Shown here piece after piece: positions 1 through 9,000 of a stretch of DNA of 64,000 bases. This DNA comes from Xanthomonas sp. 3793 (GTDB lineage: Bacteria > Pseudomonadota > Gammaproteobacteria > Xanthomonadales > Xanthomonadaceae), in the NCBI RefSeq assembly GCF_024806835.1, contig NZ_JANTYU010000001.1, positions 558,001 through 622,000 of the forward strand. The letters are read 5' to 3'. Every line of letters starts with the position of its first letter. Within the stretch, counting starts at the first letter, position 1. A model generated the notes under the pieces. That model made no database searches and was not told the origin of the DNA. It saw only the letters and a list, made by a program, of their open reading frames with translations. Made by a program: the position numbers and the translations under genes.

Positions 1-276
1 CACCACGAATGCTGGGACGGCAGCGGCTACCCCAGCGGCCTGGCCGGCGAGGCAATTCCGGAATCGGCCCGCATCATCGCAGTGGCCGATGTCTTCGACG
101 CACTGTGCGGACGGCGCGCATACAAGGCGCCGTGGACGGTAGAAGACGCAATGCGCAAGCTCGAAAGCATGTCGGGCAAGCAACTGGAACCGCGCCTGGT
201 GCAGCACTTCCGCAATGCCCTGCCACGCATCCTGGAGATCAAGGACGCCTGGGACAGCCGGAGCGCGCAGCGCTGA
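1..276 (+). CDS. HD-GYP domain phosphodiesterase, C-terminal end (5' partial)
   Basis: The frame is open from base 1 and ends with TGA at 274-276, leaving 91 residues. They begin HHECWDGSGYPSGLAG, the HHE and GYP motifs of HD-GYP domains, followed by ARIIAVADVFDALCGRRAYK and a closing GKQLEPRLVQHF segment, all family hallmarks. HD-GYP domains hydrolyse cyclic di-GMP. The N-terminal receiver or sensor part lies outside the window, so the signal input is unknown. An RpfG-like response regulator is one possibility among several. Confidence 0.9.
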   Translation, partial: HHECWDGSGYPSGLAGEAIPESARIIAVADVFDALCGRRAYKAPWTVEDAMRKLESMSGKQLEPRLVQHFRNALPRILEIKDAWDSRSAQR

Positions 277-847
277 TCCAGCGCTTCAAGCTGCATATTG
301 CGTGGTCCGTAGTACTTGCTGCTTTGTACTTGCTGCTTGCTGCTTGCTGCTTGTTACATGGTGCAAGATGCTGGGCGGTGAGTGCTCGCGAGCGAGCCAC
401 GATCGGCATGCACATCACTCCCCTTCTCCCAGCGGGAGAAGGTGGCGCGTAGCGCCGGATGAGGGTACGACGCAACCATCGTCCCCCTCGTCCCCCGACA
501 TCGCCCTCACGCAATACGGTCGCTTCGCCGTACACGCTGCCGCACGACCGCCCGAACGCTGGCAGCTCCATTCGGCTGAGAACAGGACCGAGGCGACAAA
601 GAGCCAGCGATCCAGCGCGCTTCATCAAGCCCTTGAAGACCGACCCACCGCGCCTACGCCACTCAGCGGCTCGCCCACCAGCCAGCGGGCAACCGCGCTC
701 TCAAACGCACGCAGCGTTGCCGACACGCGCTTGAACCACGCGCCACACCGGCGGACAATGCATATGTTGCGCCGCACAACACCGTGCGACGCGGGCCGAT
801 CCAGCGCTGTCAGGTGCCATGGACACGGCCCGGCAACCGAGAGTCCG
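277..847. other. intergenic region with low-complexity and repeat sequence
   Basis: I see no convincing gene here. Bases 311-355 hold an irregular TTGCTGC microsatellite-like tract. Bases 421-472 hold a repeat whose inverted copy lies near 51.5 kb. The reading frame of the following MFS gene stays open far upstream, to 215, but that part has no transporter sequence and is treated as non-coding. Confidence 0.6.
421..472 (+). repeat. dispersed Xanthomonas intergenic repeat, copy 1
   Basis: The reverse complement of this segment matches 51498-51547 closely: both contain GTACCCTCA, a CCGGCGCTA-GCGCCACC hairpin and CTCCCG-CGGGAG. Each copy can fold on itself through the inner inverted repeats. 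Function unknown. Confidence 0.6.
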
Positions 848-2284
848 ATGTCTTCCAGCGTGTCCGAGGCCGGCGTGACGCCGCCGCGTTATCCCGATTA
901 CCGCATCATTTCGCTGATCCTGGCGTGCGCCATCTTCATGGAGCAGATGGACGCCACGGTGCTGGCGACCGCGCTGCCGACGTTGGCGCGTGACTTCGGC
1001 GTGGCCGCGCCGGCGATGAGCATCGCCATGACCAGCTATCTGCTGGCGCTGGCGGTGCTGATCCCGGCCAGCGGCGCCATCGCCGACCGCTTCGGCCTGC
1101 GCCGCGTGTTCGGCGCCTCGATCTGGGTGTTCGTGGGTGGCTCGATCCTGTGTTCGCTGGCCGACAGCCTGCCCACCATGGTGGCCGCACGCGTGCTGCA
1201 AGGCGCCGGCGGCGCGATGATGGCCCCGCTGGGACGGCTGATCCTGCTGCGCACCGTGCAGCGCCGCCATCTGGTGTCGGCGATGGCCTGGACGCTCGTC
1301 CCCGCCTTCATCGGCCCGATGCTGGGCCCGCCGCTGGGCGGCTTTTTCGTGTCGTATCTGGATTGGCGCTGGATCTTCTACATCAACGTGCCGATCGGCA
1401 TTGCCGGCTTTTTGCTGGTACGCCGTTTCATCCCGGAAATTCCCACCGAAACCGCGCCGGCACGTTTCGACCTGCGTGGTTTCGTGCTGTGCGGCACGGC
1501 GCTGGGCTGCCTGCTGTTCGGCCTGGAAATGGTCAGCCAGCAGGACGGCATCGGCATGGCAAGCTGGTTGCTGGCCATCGGCGCCGCCGCGTCCGTGGGT
1601 TATCTGTGGCATGCGCGTCACCACCCGGCGCCGCTGCTGGATCTGACCCTGCTGCGCATCGATTCATTCCGGCTGTCGGTGATCGGCGGTGCGCTGATGC
1701 GCATCACCCAGGGCGCGCACCCGTTCCTGCTGCCGTTGCTGTTCCAGATCAGCTTCGGGTTCAGCGCCGCACACAGCGGGCGGCTGATTCTGGCCACCGC
1801 ACTCGGCGCGTTGCTGATGCGCAGCGTCACTCCGCAATTGCTGCGCCGGTTCGGCTACCGCAACAGCCTGATCGGCAACGGCATCCTGGCCAGCCTGGGG
1901 TACATGGTGTGTGCGCTGTTCCGGCCCGACTGGCCGCCGGCGCTGATGTTCGGCCTGCTGCTGTGCTGCGGCGCCTTCATGTCGCTCCAGTTCGCCGCCT
2001 ACAACACCATCGCCTATGAAAACGTACCCGCATCGCGCATGAGCCGCGCCAGCAGCCTGTACACCACCTTGCAGCAGCTGATGCTCTCGGTCGGCGTGTG
2101 CGCCGGCGCGATGATCCTCAAGCTGGCGATGCTGGCCGGCGATCACACCCAACCGGCGCAACGCGATTTTTCGCTCGCGTTCTGCGTGGTCAGCCTGATT
2201 TCGCTCAGCGCCACCTGGTGGCATGTGCGCTTCGACAAGAACGCCGGGCAGGAAATGAGCGGACACCGGGCTTCGCGTGGCTGA
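848..2284 (+). CDS. MFS transporter, DHA2 (EmrB/QacA-like) family
   Basis: The protein has 478 residues from ATG 848, starting MSSSVSEAGVTPPRYPDYR. It is a polytopic inner-membrane protein with a strongly hydrophobic pattern throughout. Visible motifs are MDATVLATALP in the first helix (about residues 34-44), ADRFGLRR of the conserved loop 2-3 motif (about 79-86) and GPMLGPPLGG of drug-exporter motif C. These are typical of proton-driven DHA2 multidrug exporters. ATG 848 was chosen because transporter homology begins just after it, although the frame is open upstream to 215. No adaptor or outer-membrane partner lies nearby, and the substrate cannot be inferred. Confidence 0.9.
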   Translation: MSSSVSEAGVTPPRYPDYRIISLILACAIFMEQMDATVLATALPTLARDFGVAAPAMSIAMTSYLLALAVLIPASGAIADRFGLRRVFGASIWVFVGGSILCSLADSLPTMVAARVLQGAGGAMMAPLGRLILLRTVQRRHLVSAMAWTLVPAFIGPMLGPPLGGFFVSYLDWRWIFYINVPIGIAGFLLVRRFIPEIPTETAPARFDLRGFVLCGTALGCLLFGLEMVSQQDGIGMASWLLAIGAAASVGYLWHARHHPAPLLDLTLLRIDSFRLSVIGGALMRITQGAHPFLLPLLFQISFGFSAAHSGRLILATALGALLMRSVTPQLLRRFGYRNSLIGNGILASLGYMVCALFRPDWPPALMFGLLLCCGAFMSLQFAAYNTIAYENVPASRMSRASSLYTTLQQLMLSVGVCAGAMILKLAMLAGDHTQPAQRDFSLAFCVVSLISLSATWWHVRFDKNAGQEMSGHRASRG

Positions 2285-2469
2285 CACAGCTGTTGCGTAA
2301 ACGGCGGGCTGCAGTGCCGTCAGCCGGCCTTCGCGTGTCCTCCGCAGCTGCTGCACTCCGCCAGCATCCTGGATTGCCAGGTGCCCAGCACCGTGGGTCA
2401 GCCACCCATGGCACCTGCGCATGCCCATCGATTGCATGACGGTACCCACCGGGTGCCGTCATGCCTCGA

Positions 2470-2892
2470 TCAACGCGCGTGGTTGGCGCGTCGCTGCGCC
2501 GCTTCGGCACGCGTCACCAGCAAAAACGCCAGCGGAAACGCGATTTCGATGGCAACCGCCGGGAAGATACCGGCGTTGACATGCCCGGCCGCCCATTCCG
2601 ACACGCCCAACACTGCCAGCAACAGGCACGCGGTGGCAAAGCCGGCAATCACCGCGCTGCGCCCCGGCGATGGCGGCGCAGCGCGTACAAGCAACAGCAT
2701 CACGCCGATGGCCGCATACATCGGCGCGGCGCGTCGGCCGACCACGCCCAGCGCATCGCTGTCGAAGGCGACGCCCCAGTTGGCGAGCATGCTTGCAGGC
2801 GCCAGCAGCCAGGCCGCGCCCAATGCAAAAAACAACAGTGCCGACAGCGTGGCCAGGTAGCGGAATGCACGCGATGCAGTTGGCGCGCTCAT
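2470..2892 (-). CDS. small four-helix membrane protein, unknown function
   Basis: The protein has 140 residues starting MSAPTASRAFRYLATLS. Four hydrophobic stretches (about residues 13-33, 53-70, 77-96 and 106-125) suggest a small integral inner-membrane protein. Its ATG at 2890-2892 overlaps the stop of the upstream oxidoreductase gene in an ATGA arrangement, so the two are translationally coupled and co-transcribed. I do not recognise a family with confidence; it resembles the many small uncharacterised membrane proteins encoded next to oxidoreductases. Confidence 0.75.
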   Translation of the reverse strand: MSAPTASRAFRYLATLSALLFFALGAAWLLAPASMLANWGVAFDSDALGVVGRRAAPMYAAIGVMLLLVRAAPPSPGRSAVIAGFATACLLLAVLGVSEWAAGHVNAGIFPAVAIEIAFPLAFLLVTRAEAAQRRANHAR

Positions 2893-3875
2893 GCGTTCAC
2901 ATCCACGACCGTGCGCCCCTGCACCTTGCCGTCCAGCAGCTGGGCGGCAGTCTGCGCGACCTCTGCCAGAGCGATGGTCGTGGTGGTCAATGCCAGCTTG
3001 CCCAGCTCCAGGTCGTGCGCCAGACGCGACCACGCCTGCAGGCGTACCGCCTGCGGCGCGTTGACCGAATCGATGCCGGCCAGCGTGACGTTGCGCAGGA
3101 TGAAAGGCAGCACCGAGGCCGGCAATTGAACGCCTTGTGCCATGCCGAACGAGGTCACCACGCCGCGGTACTGCGTCTGCGCAAGCGCATTGGCCAGCGT
3201 GTGGCTGCCCACCCCATCCACCACGCCTGCCCAGCGCTCCTTGCTGATCGGCGCGCCGGGTTCGGACAGAGTGCTGCGGTCGATGACCTCGGCAACGCCC
3301 AGGCTGTGCAGATATGCGGCCTGTTCCGGCCGGCCGGTGGAAGCGACCACGCGATACCCCAACCCTGCCAGCAAGGCGATGGCCACCGAACCGGCGCCGC
3401 CATTTGCGCCGGTGACCAGGATGTCGCCGCGTTCGGGCGTCAGCCCGCCGTGCTCCAGCGCCATCACCGCCAGCATGGCGGTATAGCCGGCCGTGCCGAT
3501 CGCCATCGCATCGTGGGTGGAGAACGCCGCTGGAATCTTGATCAGCCAGTCGCCGGGCAGCCGCGCCTTTTGCGCATAGCCGCCGTGATGGGTCTGGCTC
3601 AGGCCCCAACCATTGACCAGTACCCGGTCTCCCGTCGCAATCCCGGGGTAGCTGGACGCTTCGACCACACCGGCAAGATCGATACCGGGAATCAGCGGAA
3701 AGCGGCGAATGATCGGGCCACGTCCGGTGACCGCCAAGGCATCCTTGTAGTTGACGGTCGAGTACTCGACGGCGATCGTCACCTCGCCTGGCATGAGGTC
3801 GTCGTCGTCGAACTGCACGCGCTTGGTCACGACGATGTCGTTGGTTTGCGTGGCGAGCAATGCAGTGAAGGTCAT
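2889..3875 (-). CDS. acuI: YhdH/AcuI-family NADPH-dependent acrylyl-CoA reductase-like oxidoreductase
   Basis: The 328-residue medium-chain dehydrogenase/reductase aligns by eye with E. coli YhdH over its whole length. Shared blocks are NYKDALAVTGRGPIIRRFPLIPGID, GTAGYTAMLAVMALE, the nucleotide-binding VTGANGGAGSVA (about residues 150-161), PFILRNVTLAGIDSV and the C-terminal QGRTVVDVN. No structural zinc cysteines are present, as in the quinone-oxidoreductase branch. YhdH/AcuI enzymes reduce acryloyl-CoA. The start at 3875 is preceded by AGGAGA at good spacing. It is the first gene of a two-gene unit with the membrane protein gene. Confidence 0.88.
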   Translation of the reverse strand: MTFTALLATQTNDIVVTKRVQFDDDDLMPGEVTIAVEYSTVNYKDALAVTGRGPIIRRFPLIPGIDLAGVVEASSYPGIATGDRVLVNGWGLSQTHHGGYAQKARLPGDWLIKIPAAFSTHDAMAIGTAGYTAMLAVMALEHGGLTPERGDILVTGANGGAGSVAIALLAGLGYRVVASTGRPEQAAYLHSLGVAEVIDRSTLSEPGAPISKERWAGVVDGVGSHTLANALAQTQYRGVVTSFGMAQGVQLPASVLPFILRNVTLAGIDSVNAPQAVRLQAWSRLAHDLELGKLALTTTTIALAEVAQTAAQLLDGKVQGRTVVDVNA

Positions 3876-4264
3876 TGTCTTCTCCTGTCTGGATGGAGGC
3901 CGCCGATCACGGCGCCCCTGATTGCGGTGAGTGACCGGTTGGCGTCGCGCCGCGGCTGAGTGAGATGGCTGTGCGGTGCGGAATCCAGCGGCGATTGCAG
4001 TGCAAGGCTTCTTGAGTTGTTGCGGCAGCAGGCGTGCCCGCGTCGGCCTGAAATGGACGGTGTCGATCGCCTGCAACACTTGCCAGGGTCGTTTGCGTGT
4101 TTGCAGGTTCGCGATGCAGCAGCGGCGCGCCAGGCAGATGACGCTCCCGAGGGATCTGCACGAACGCTCTCGCGTTACATGGCGTGTCAGGCGCGTGTGT
4201 ATTGCTCAAACGCTCCTTACCGGCCAAACCCGCGATACGCGGCGCGCTGATGGATCGCTCTCGG
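3876..4264. other. intergenic region upstream of acuI
   Basis: This stretch of 389 bases lies between acuI and the TetR gene, both read leftwards. The ribosome binding site of acuI lies at its left edge. I see no gene, no strong terminator and no clear repeat; the acuI promoter is presumably here. Confidence 0.5.
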
Positions 4265-4840
4265 CTAGTTGGACGGTTGCAACGACGACAGGACCCGGTC
4301 GCGGCACACCGCAATGATTTCGTCGGCCAGTGGCGAATCGTCCGGGCACGACCGCGACAGCACGATGGCGCCGATGGCGTGCGCCATCATGTCCAGGTTG
4401 CTGGCGCGCTCCTGCGTCGCCTCGGCAGTGCCGGGCGCAGCGCCGCTGCGGTCGAGCGCAGCCAACAGGTTTTCGACCCCCACAGCAAACGCTTCGCGCA
4501 CTTCCTGTGGCTGACGTGCGGCGTCGGCGCCCAGCGCAGCCATCGTGCAACCGGTGGCGGGGCTATCGCGATGCCCGCGCGACAGATAGAAGTTCACGAA
4601 ATCGGTCTTGTCCACGTGCTCGGACTGCGCGGCGATGTTGGCCAGACCGCAGGCGGCCGACTCGGCCATCAGATCCGCCTTGGAGCGGAACTGCTTGTAG
4701 AACCCACCGTGGGTGAACCCGGCAGCGGCCATCAAGTCGGCGATGCCGATCCCTTCATAACCGCGCTCGCGAAACAGCGACGAGGCTGTTTCGACGACGT
4801 GCGCGCGATTGGCCTGCGCCTGTGCCTTGGTCACTTTCAT
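4265..4840 (-). CDS. TetR/AcrR family transcriptional regulator
   Basis: The protein has 191 residues from ATG 4840, preceded by GGAGGG. An N-terminal helix-turn-helix (about residues 27-50, with IGIADLMAAAGFTHGGFYKQF) is followed by an all-helical C-terminal ligand domain containing ARQPQEVREAF and an SRS-type closing helix, typical of YxaF/LmrA-like TetR repressors. It is transcribed divergently from the SDR gene at 5039. The shared 200-bp gap carries CTTTGATG/CATCAAAG half sites over the SDR promoter, so it probably represses the SDR gene and itself. The inducer is unknown. Confidence 0.9.
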   Translation of the reverse strand: MKVTKAQAQANRAHVVETASSLFRERGYEGIGIADLMAAAGFTHGGFYKQFRSKADLMAESAACGLANIAAQSEHVDKTDFVNFYLSRGHRDSPATGCTMAALGADAARQPQEVREAFAVGVENLLAALDRSGAAPGTAEATQERASNLDMMAHAIGAIVLSRSCPDDSPLADEIIAVCRDRVLSSLQPSN

Positions 4841-4887
4841 CGTTGGACCCTCCGTGGGGTGTTCGGGCTGGGGAGAGCTCCAGCATA

Positions 4888-4947
4888 CTTTGATGTCGCC
4901 TATCATCAAAGAATTGACATTTTAGATTTTGGTCGTAATCTTTGATG
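4888..4947 (+). promoter_or_regulatory. operator and promoter of the SDR gene
   Basis: CTTTGATG (4888-4895) and CATCAAAG (4904-4911) form a perfect inverted repeat with an 8-bp spacer. A third CTTTGATG lies at 4940-4947. Between them is a good promoter: TTGACA at 4914-4919 and TAATCT at 4936-4941, 16 bp apart. A repressor bound here would cover both promoter elements. The link to the adjacent TetR protein is inference from position. Confidence 0.65.
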
Positions 4948-5038
4948 CGCTTCTTCCACGCGTTGCCACGGCGCCACGTTCGGCCATTCGATCCCACGCC
5001 ATGGGCAACCTGCCCCTGGCCAACCGCAAGGAACTTCC

Positions 5039-5827
5039 ATGCCCACACTTCCCGCTGTCCTCATCACTGGCGCCTCCACCGGTATCGGTGCGGTCTATGC
5101 CGAGCGCTTCGCCCAACGCGGCCACAACCTCGTGCTTGTCGCTCGCGACAAGCAGCGCCTGGACACCCTGGCAGCGCGCCTGCGCGACAGCCACCGCGTC
5201 AGCGTCGATGTGCTGCAGGCCGACCTGACCCAGCCCGCCGACCTGACTGCCGTGGAAACCCGCCTGCGCGACGATGCGCTGATCGGGATCCTGGTCAACA
5301 ACGCCGGCATCGCGCAATCGGGCGGCATCGTGCAGCAGGACGCTACGGCGATCGATCGCCTGATCGCACTCAACATCACCGCGTTGACACGCCTTTCTGC
5401 CGCCGTTGCGCCGCGCTTTGCGCAATCCGGCAGCGGCGCCATCGTCAACCTCGGATCGGTCGTGGGGCTGGCGCCCGAATTCGGCATGAGCGTCTATGGC
5501 GCCACCAAGGCCTTCGTGCTGTTCCTGTCGCAGGGCCTGCATGTGGAGCTTGGAGCCAAGGGCGTGTACGTACAGGCTGTCCTGCCGGCCGGCACCCGCA
5601 CCGAGATCTGGGAGCGCGCCGGTATCGACATCAACACGCTCAGCGACTTGATGGACGTTGGCGAACTGGTCGATGCCGCGCTGGTCGGCTTCGATCGCCG
5701 CGAACTGGTCACCATTCCGCCGTTGCACGTGGCCGAACGCTGGGACGCACTGGATGGCGCGCGCCAGGGGTTGTTGTCGGACATCCGGCAGGCCAGTGCC
5801 GCAGAGCGCTATCAACCGGCGGCCTGA
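5039..5827 (+). CDS. short-chain dehydrogenase/reductase (SDR)
   Basis: This is a 262-residue classical SDR with a Rossmann fold. The cofactor loop TGASTGIG is at residues 10-17, NNAG at 87-90, and the catalytic serine is in NLGS (about 140). YGATK supplies Tyr153 and Lys157. The basic residue after the second strand (ARDKQR) suggests NADP(H) preference. The substrate cannot be told. It stands alone downstream of an operator-covered promoter and opposite a TetR gene, which suggests induction by a small molecule. A strong bidirectional terminator follows at 5937. Confidence 0.92.
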   Translation: MPTLPAVLITGASTGIGAVYAERFAQRGHNLVLVARDKQRLDTLAARLRDSHRVSVDVLQADLTQPADLTAVETRLRDDALIGILVNNAGIAQSGGIVQQDATAIDRLIALNITALTRLSAAVAPRFAQSGSGAIVNLGSVVGLAPEFGMSVYGATKAFVLFLSQGLHVELGAKGVYVQAVLPAGTRTEIWERAGIDINTLSDLMDVGELVDAALVGFDRRELVTIPPLHVAERWDALDGARQGLLSDIRQASAAERYQPAA

Positions 5828-5936
5828 GCGACTTCGACGCAGCGCCGGTCTCGATGGCCAGCGCTGCGCGCCTGCGGCATCGGCCGTGCACGCGCAGCGC
5901 TGCACGACTCATGACCCGCACCAGCCCGCATGCAAT

Positions 5937-5972
5937 GACGCAAAAGGCCGCCCTCGGGCGGCCTTTTGCGTC
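5937..5972. terminator. bidirectional terminator between SDR and glutamate dehydrogenase genes
   Basis: A 17-bp perfect stem containing AAAAGGCCGCCC/GGGCGGCCTTTT with a 2-nt loop sits between two convergent genes. The A-rich and T-rich arms give a U-tract in both directions. Confidence 0.85.
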
Positions 5973-6046
5973 ACAGACAACAACCTCATCCTGACCGACA
6001 ACGCGACGGTAGAGCGAGCGCTCCACCGTCGCGTCGCGGCACGCAA

Positions 6047-9000
6047 TCACACCCCGTGCGCGGCCAACTGGCCCAGCCGCTGCACCGCCACCGACACGGT
6101 CGGATAGTCCAGCGTCTTCTGCTCGGCCACGTCGGCGAGCATGGCCAGGGTGAAGCGCAGGCTGGAATCGTCGCGCGCCAGCCAGTTGGCCACCTTGTCC
6201 TCGGCACTGCTGCCGGACATGGTCAGCACCTGACCCACCAGCGCACGCTGATGCGCGGCCAGTTCGTCGCGCAGCACGCCACGCGCCACCGCATGCCAGC
6301 GGCCGTTGACCTCGAGCGCGTCGATCTGCTCGAACAACCACGGCAGCCGCAGCGCATCGCCCAGGCGGAAATGCACCTTGGACACTTCCACCGGCTTGAG
6401 CTTGCGGGTGCGCGCGGTCTCGATGATGTCGAAGGCCGGTTCCAGATAACGCAACTCGCACAGCTGCTGCGCCAGTTGCGGTGGCAGGCCCTTGTCCTGC
6501 CACTCCCTCACACTGCCTTCGTACTGCGGACGCTGCGCATCCGACAACACGCCCGAGGCCACGCGGATATCGTTGAACGGGCCGTGATAACGCTCCACCG
6601 CCGCAGTGATGCCCGGCATCTGGCCCGGACGCAGCAACAACCAACGCACGAACGAGCGTTGCAGGCGCCAGATCACTTCCAGTGCATCGATCTGCACCGA
6701 CTCGGGCACCTTGCCGTCCAGCGCATCGATCTGCGTCCAGAGCGCGCGCGCATCCAGCGTTTCGCGGCTGATGGTGTAGGCCTTGGCGACCTCGCCGATG
6801 CTGCGACCGGTGTCTTCCTGCATGCGCATCAGGAAGGTGGCGCCCATGCGGTTGATGGTGGTGTTGGTGACCGCGGTGGCGATGATCTCGCGCTTGAGGC
6901 GATGGCGCTCCATCGCATCGGCGTACTTCTTCTGCAGCGGCTGCGGGAAGTAGCGTTGCAATTCCTTGGACAGGTACGGGTCTTCGGGAATATCCGATTC
7001 CAGCAGCTGCTGGAACGCCACCAACTTGGAGTACGACAACAGCACCGACAGCTCCGGCCGGGTCAGGCCCTGCCCGCGCGCCTTGCGTGCGGACAGTTCG
7101 GCATCGGACGGCAGGAACTCGATCTGGCGGTCCAGCAGGCCCTGCAGTTCCAGCGTGCGGATGAAGTGCTGCTTGGAACCCAGGCGCTTGACGCTCATGC
7201 GCTCCATCAGGCTGATCGCCTGGTTCTGCCGGTAGTTGTCCCACAGCACCAGGTCGGCGACTTCGTCGGTCATCGATGCGAGCAGTGTGTTGCGCGCGTC
7301 GTAGGTGAGCTTCTTGGCCTGCACCATGTCGTTGAGCAGGATCTTGATGTTCACCTCGTGATCGGAGGTGTCCACGCCGGCCGAGTTGTCGATGAAGTCG
7401 GTATTGAGCAACACGCCGGTCTGCGCCGCTTCGATGCGGCCGAACTGGGTCAGGCCCAGGTTGCCGCCCTCGCCCACCACCTTGCAGCGCAATTCGCCGC
7501 CATTGACGCGCAGGCCGTTGTTGGCGCGGTCGCCCACATCCGCATGCGACTCGCTGGACGCCTTGACGTAGGTGCCGATGCCGCCGTTCCAGAACAGGTC
7601 CACCGGCGCCTTGAGGATGGCATTCATCAGCTCGTTGGGCGAAAGCTGCTTGACGCTGGCTTCCAGGCCCAAAGCCTCGCGCACCGGCGCACTGATGTCG
7701 ATCGACTTGAGCGTACGCGGATAGATGCCGCCACCGGCGCTGATCAGCCTGGCATCGTAATCGGCCCAGCTGGAACGCGGCAGCTTGAACAGGCGCTCGC
7801 GCTCGGCGAACGAGGCAGCCGCATCCGGCGACGGGTCGAGGAAGATATGCCGGTGATCGAACGCGGCCAGCAGGCGGATATGCCTTGAGAGCAGCATGCC
7901 GTTGCCGAACACGTCGCCGGACATGTCGCCGATGCCGACCACGCTGAAATCCTGGCCCTGGCAATCGCGGCCCATCGCACGGAAATGGCGCTTGACCGAT
8001 TCCCATGCGCCGCGCGCGGTGATGCCCATGCCCTTGTGGTCGTAGCCCACCGAGCCGCCGGAGGCGAACGCATCGCCGAGCCAGAAGCCGTGATCCAGCG
8101 CCAGCCCGTTGGCGATGTCGGAGAACGTGGCGGTGCCCTTGTCGGCGGCAACCACCAGATACGGGTCGTCCTGGTCATGGCGCACCACCTGCGGCGGCGG
8201 CACGAGCTTGCCGCCGACGATGTTGTCGGTGATGTCGAGCAGGCCCTGGATGAACAGCTTGTAGCAGGCGATGCCTTCGGCCTGGATCGCATCGCGGTCG
8301 CCACCCACCGGCGAGCGCTTGACGTAGAAACCGCCCTTGGCGCCGACCGGCACGATGACCGTGTTCTTGACCATCTGCGCCTTGACCAGGCCCAGCACCT
8401 CGGTGCGGAAATCCTCGCGTCGGTCCGACCAGCGCAGGCCGCCACGCGCGACCGCTCCAAAGCGCAGGTGCACACCTTCCACGCGCGGGCCGTAGACGAA
8501 AATCTCGCGGTACGGGCGCGGCTTGGGCAGGTCCGGCACCAGTGCCGAATCCAGCTTGAAGCTGATGCAATGGCCGTGCTTGCCGTATTTGTCGGTCTGG
8601 TAATAGTTGGTGCGCAAGGTCGCATCGATCACGTCGATGAAGCTGCGCAGGATGCGGTCTTCGTCCAGGCTGGACACGCGGTCCATCAGCTTGAGCAAGG
8701 TGGCGCGGGTGGCCTCCTGCTGCGCGGCGCGGTCGCTGCCGCGTGCTTCCAGCACCGGCTCCAGTGCCTTGAGCGTGGCTTCGTCGCTGCCTGCCAGTGC
8801 GGACAATTCTTCGCGCAGGCGCTCCTGGCCGGCGAAGATCTGCGCCTTGGTTTCCGAGCCGGTGGACGGGTCGAAGCGCGCTTCGAACAGCTCCACCAGC
8901 AGGCGTGCCAGCAGCGGATAGCGGGTGAACGTGGCTTCCACATAGGCCTGCGAGAACGGTACTGCGGTCTGCAGCAGGTACTTGCAGTAACCGCGCAGCA

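Noticed and set aside
215..847. 211 extra N-terminal codons of the MFS transporter
   Set aside because: The segment is low-complexity, overlaps the HD-GYP end and an intergenic repeat, and has no transporter sequence.
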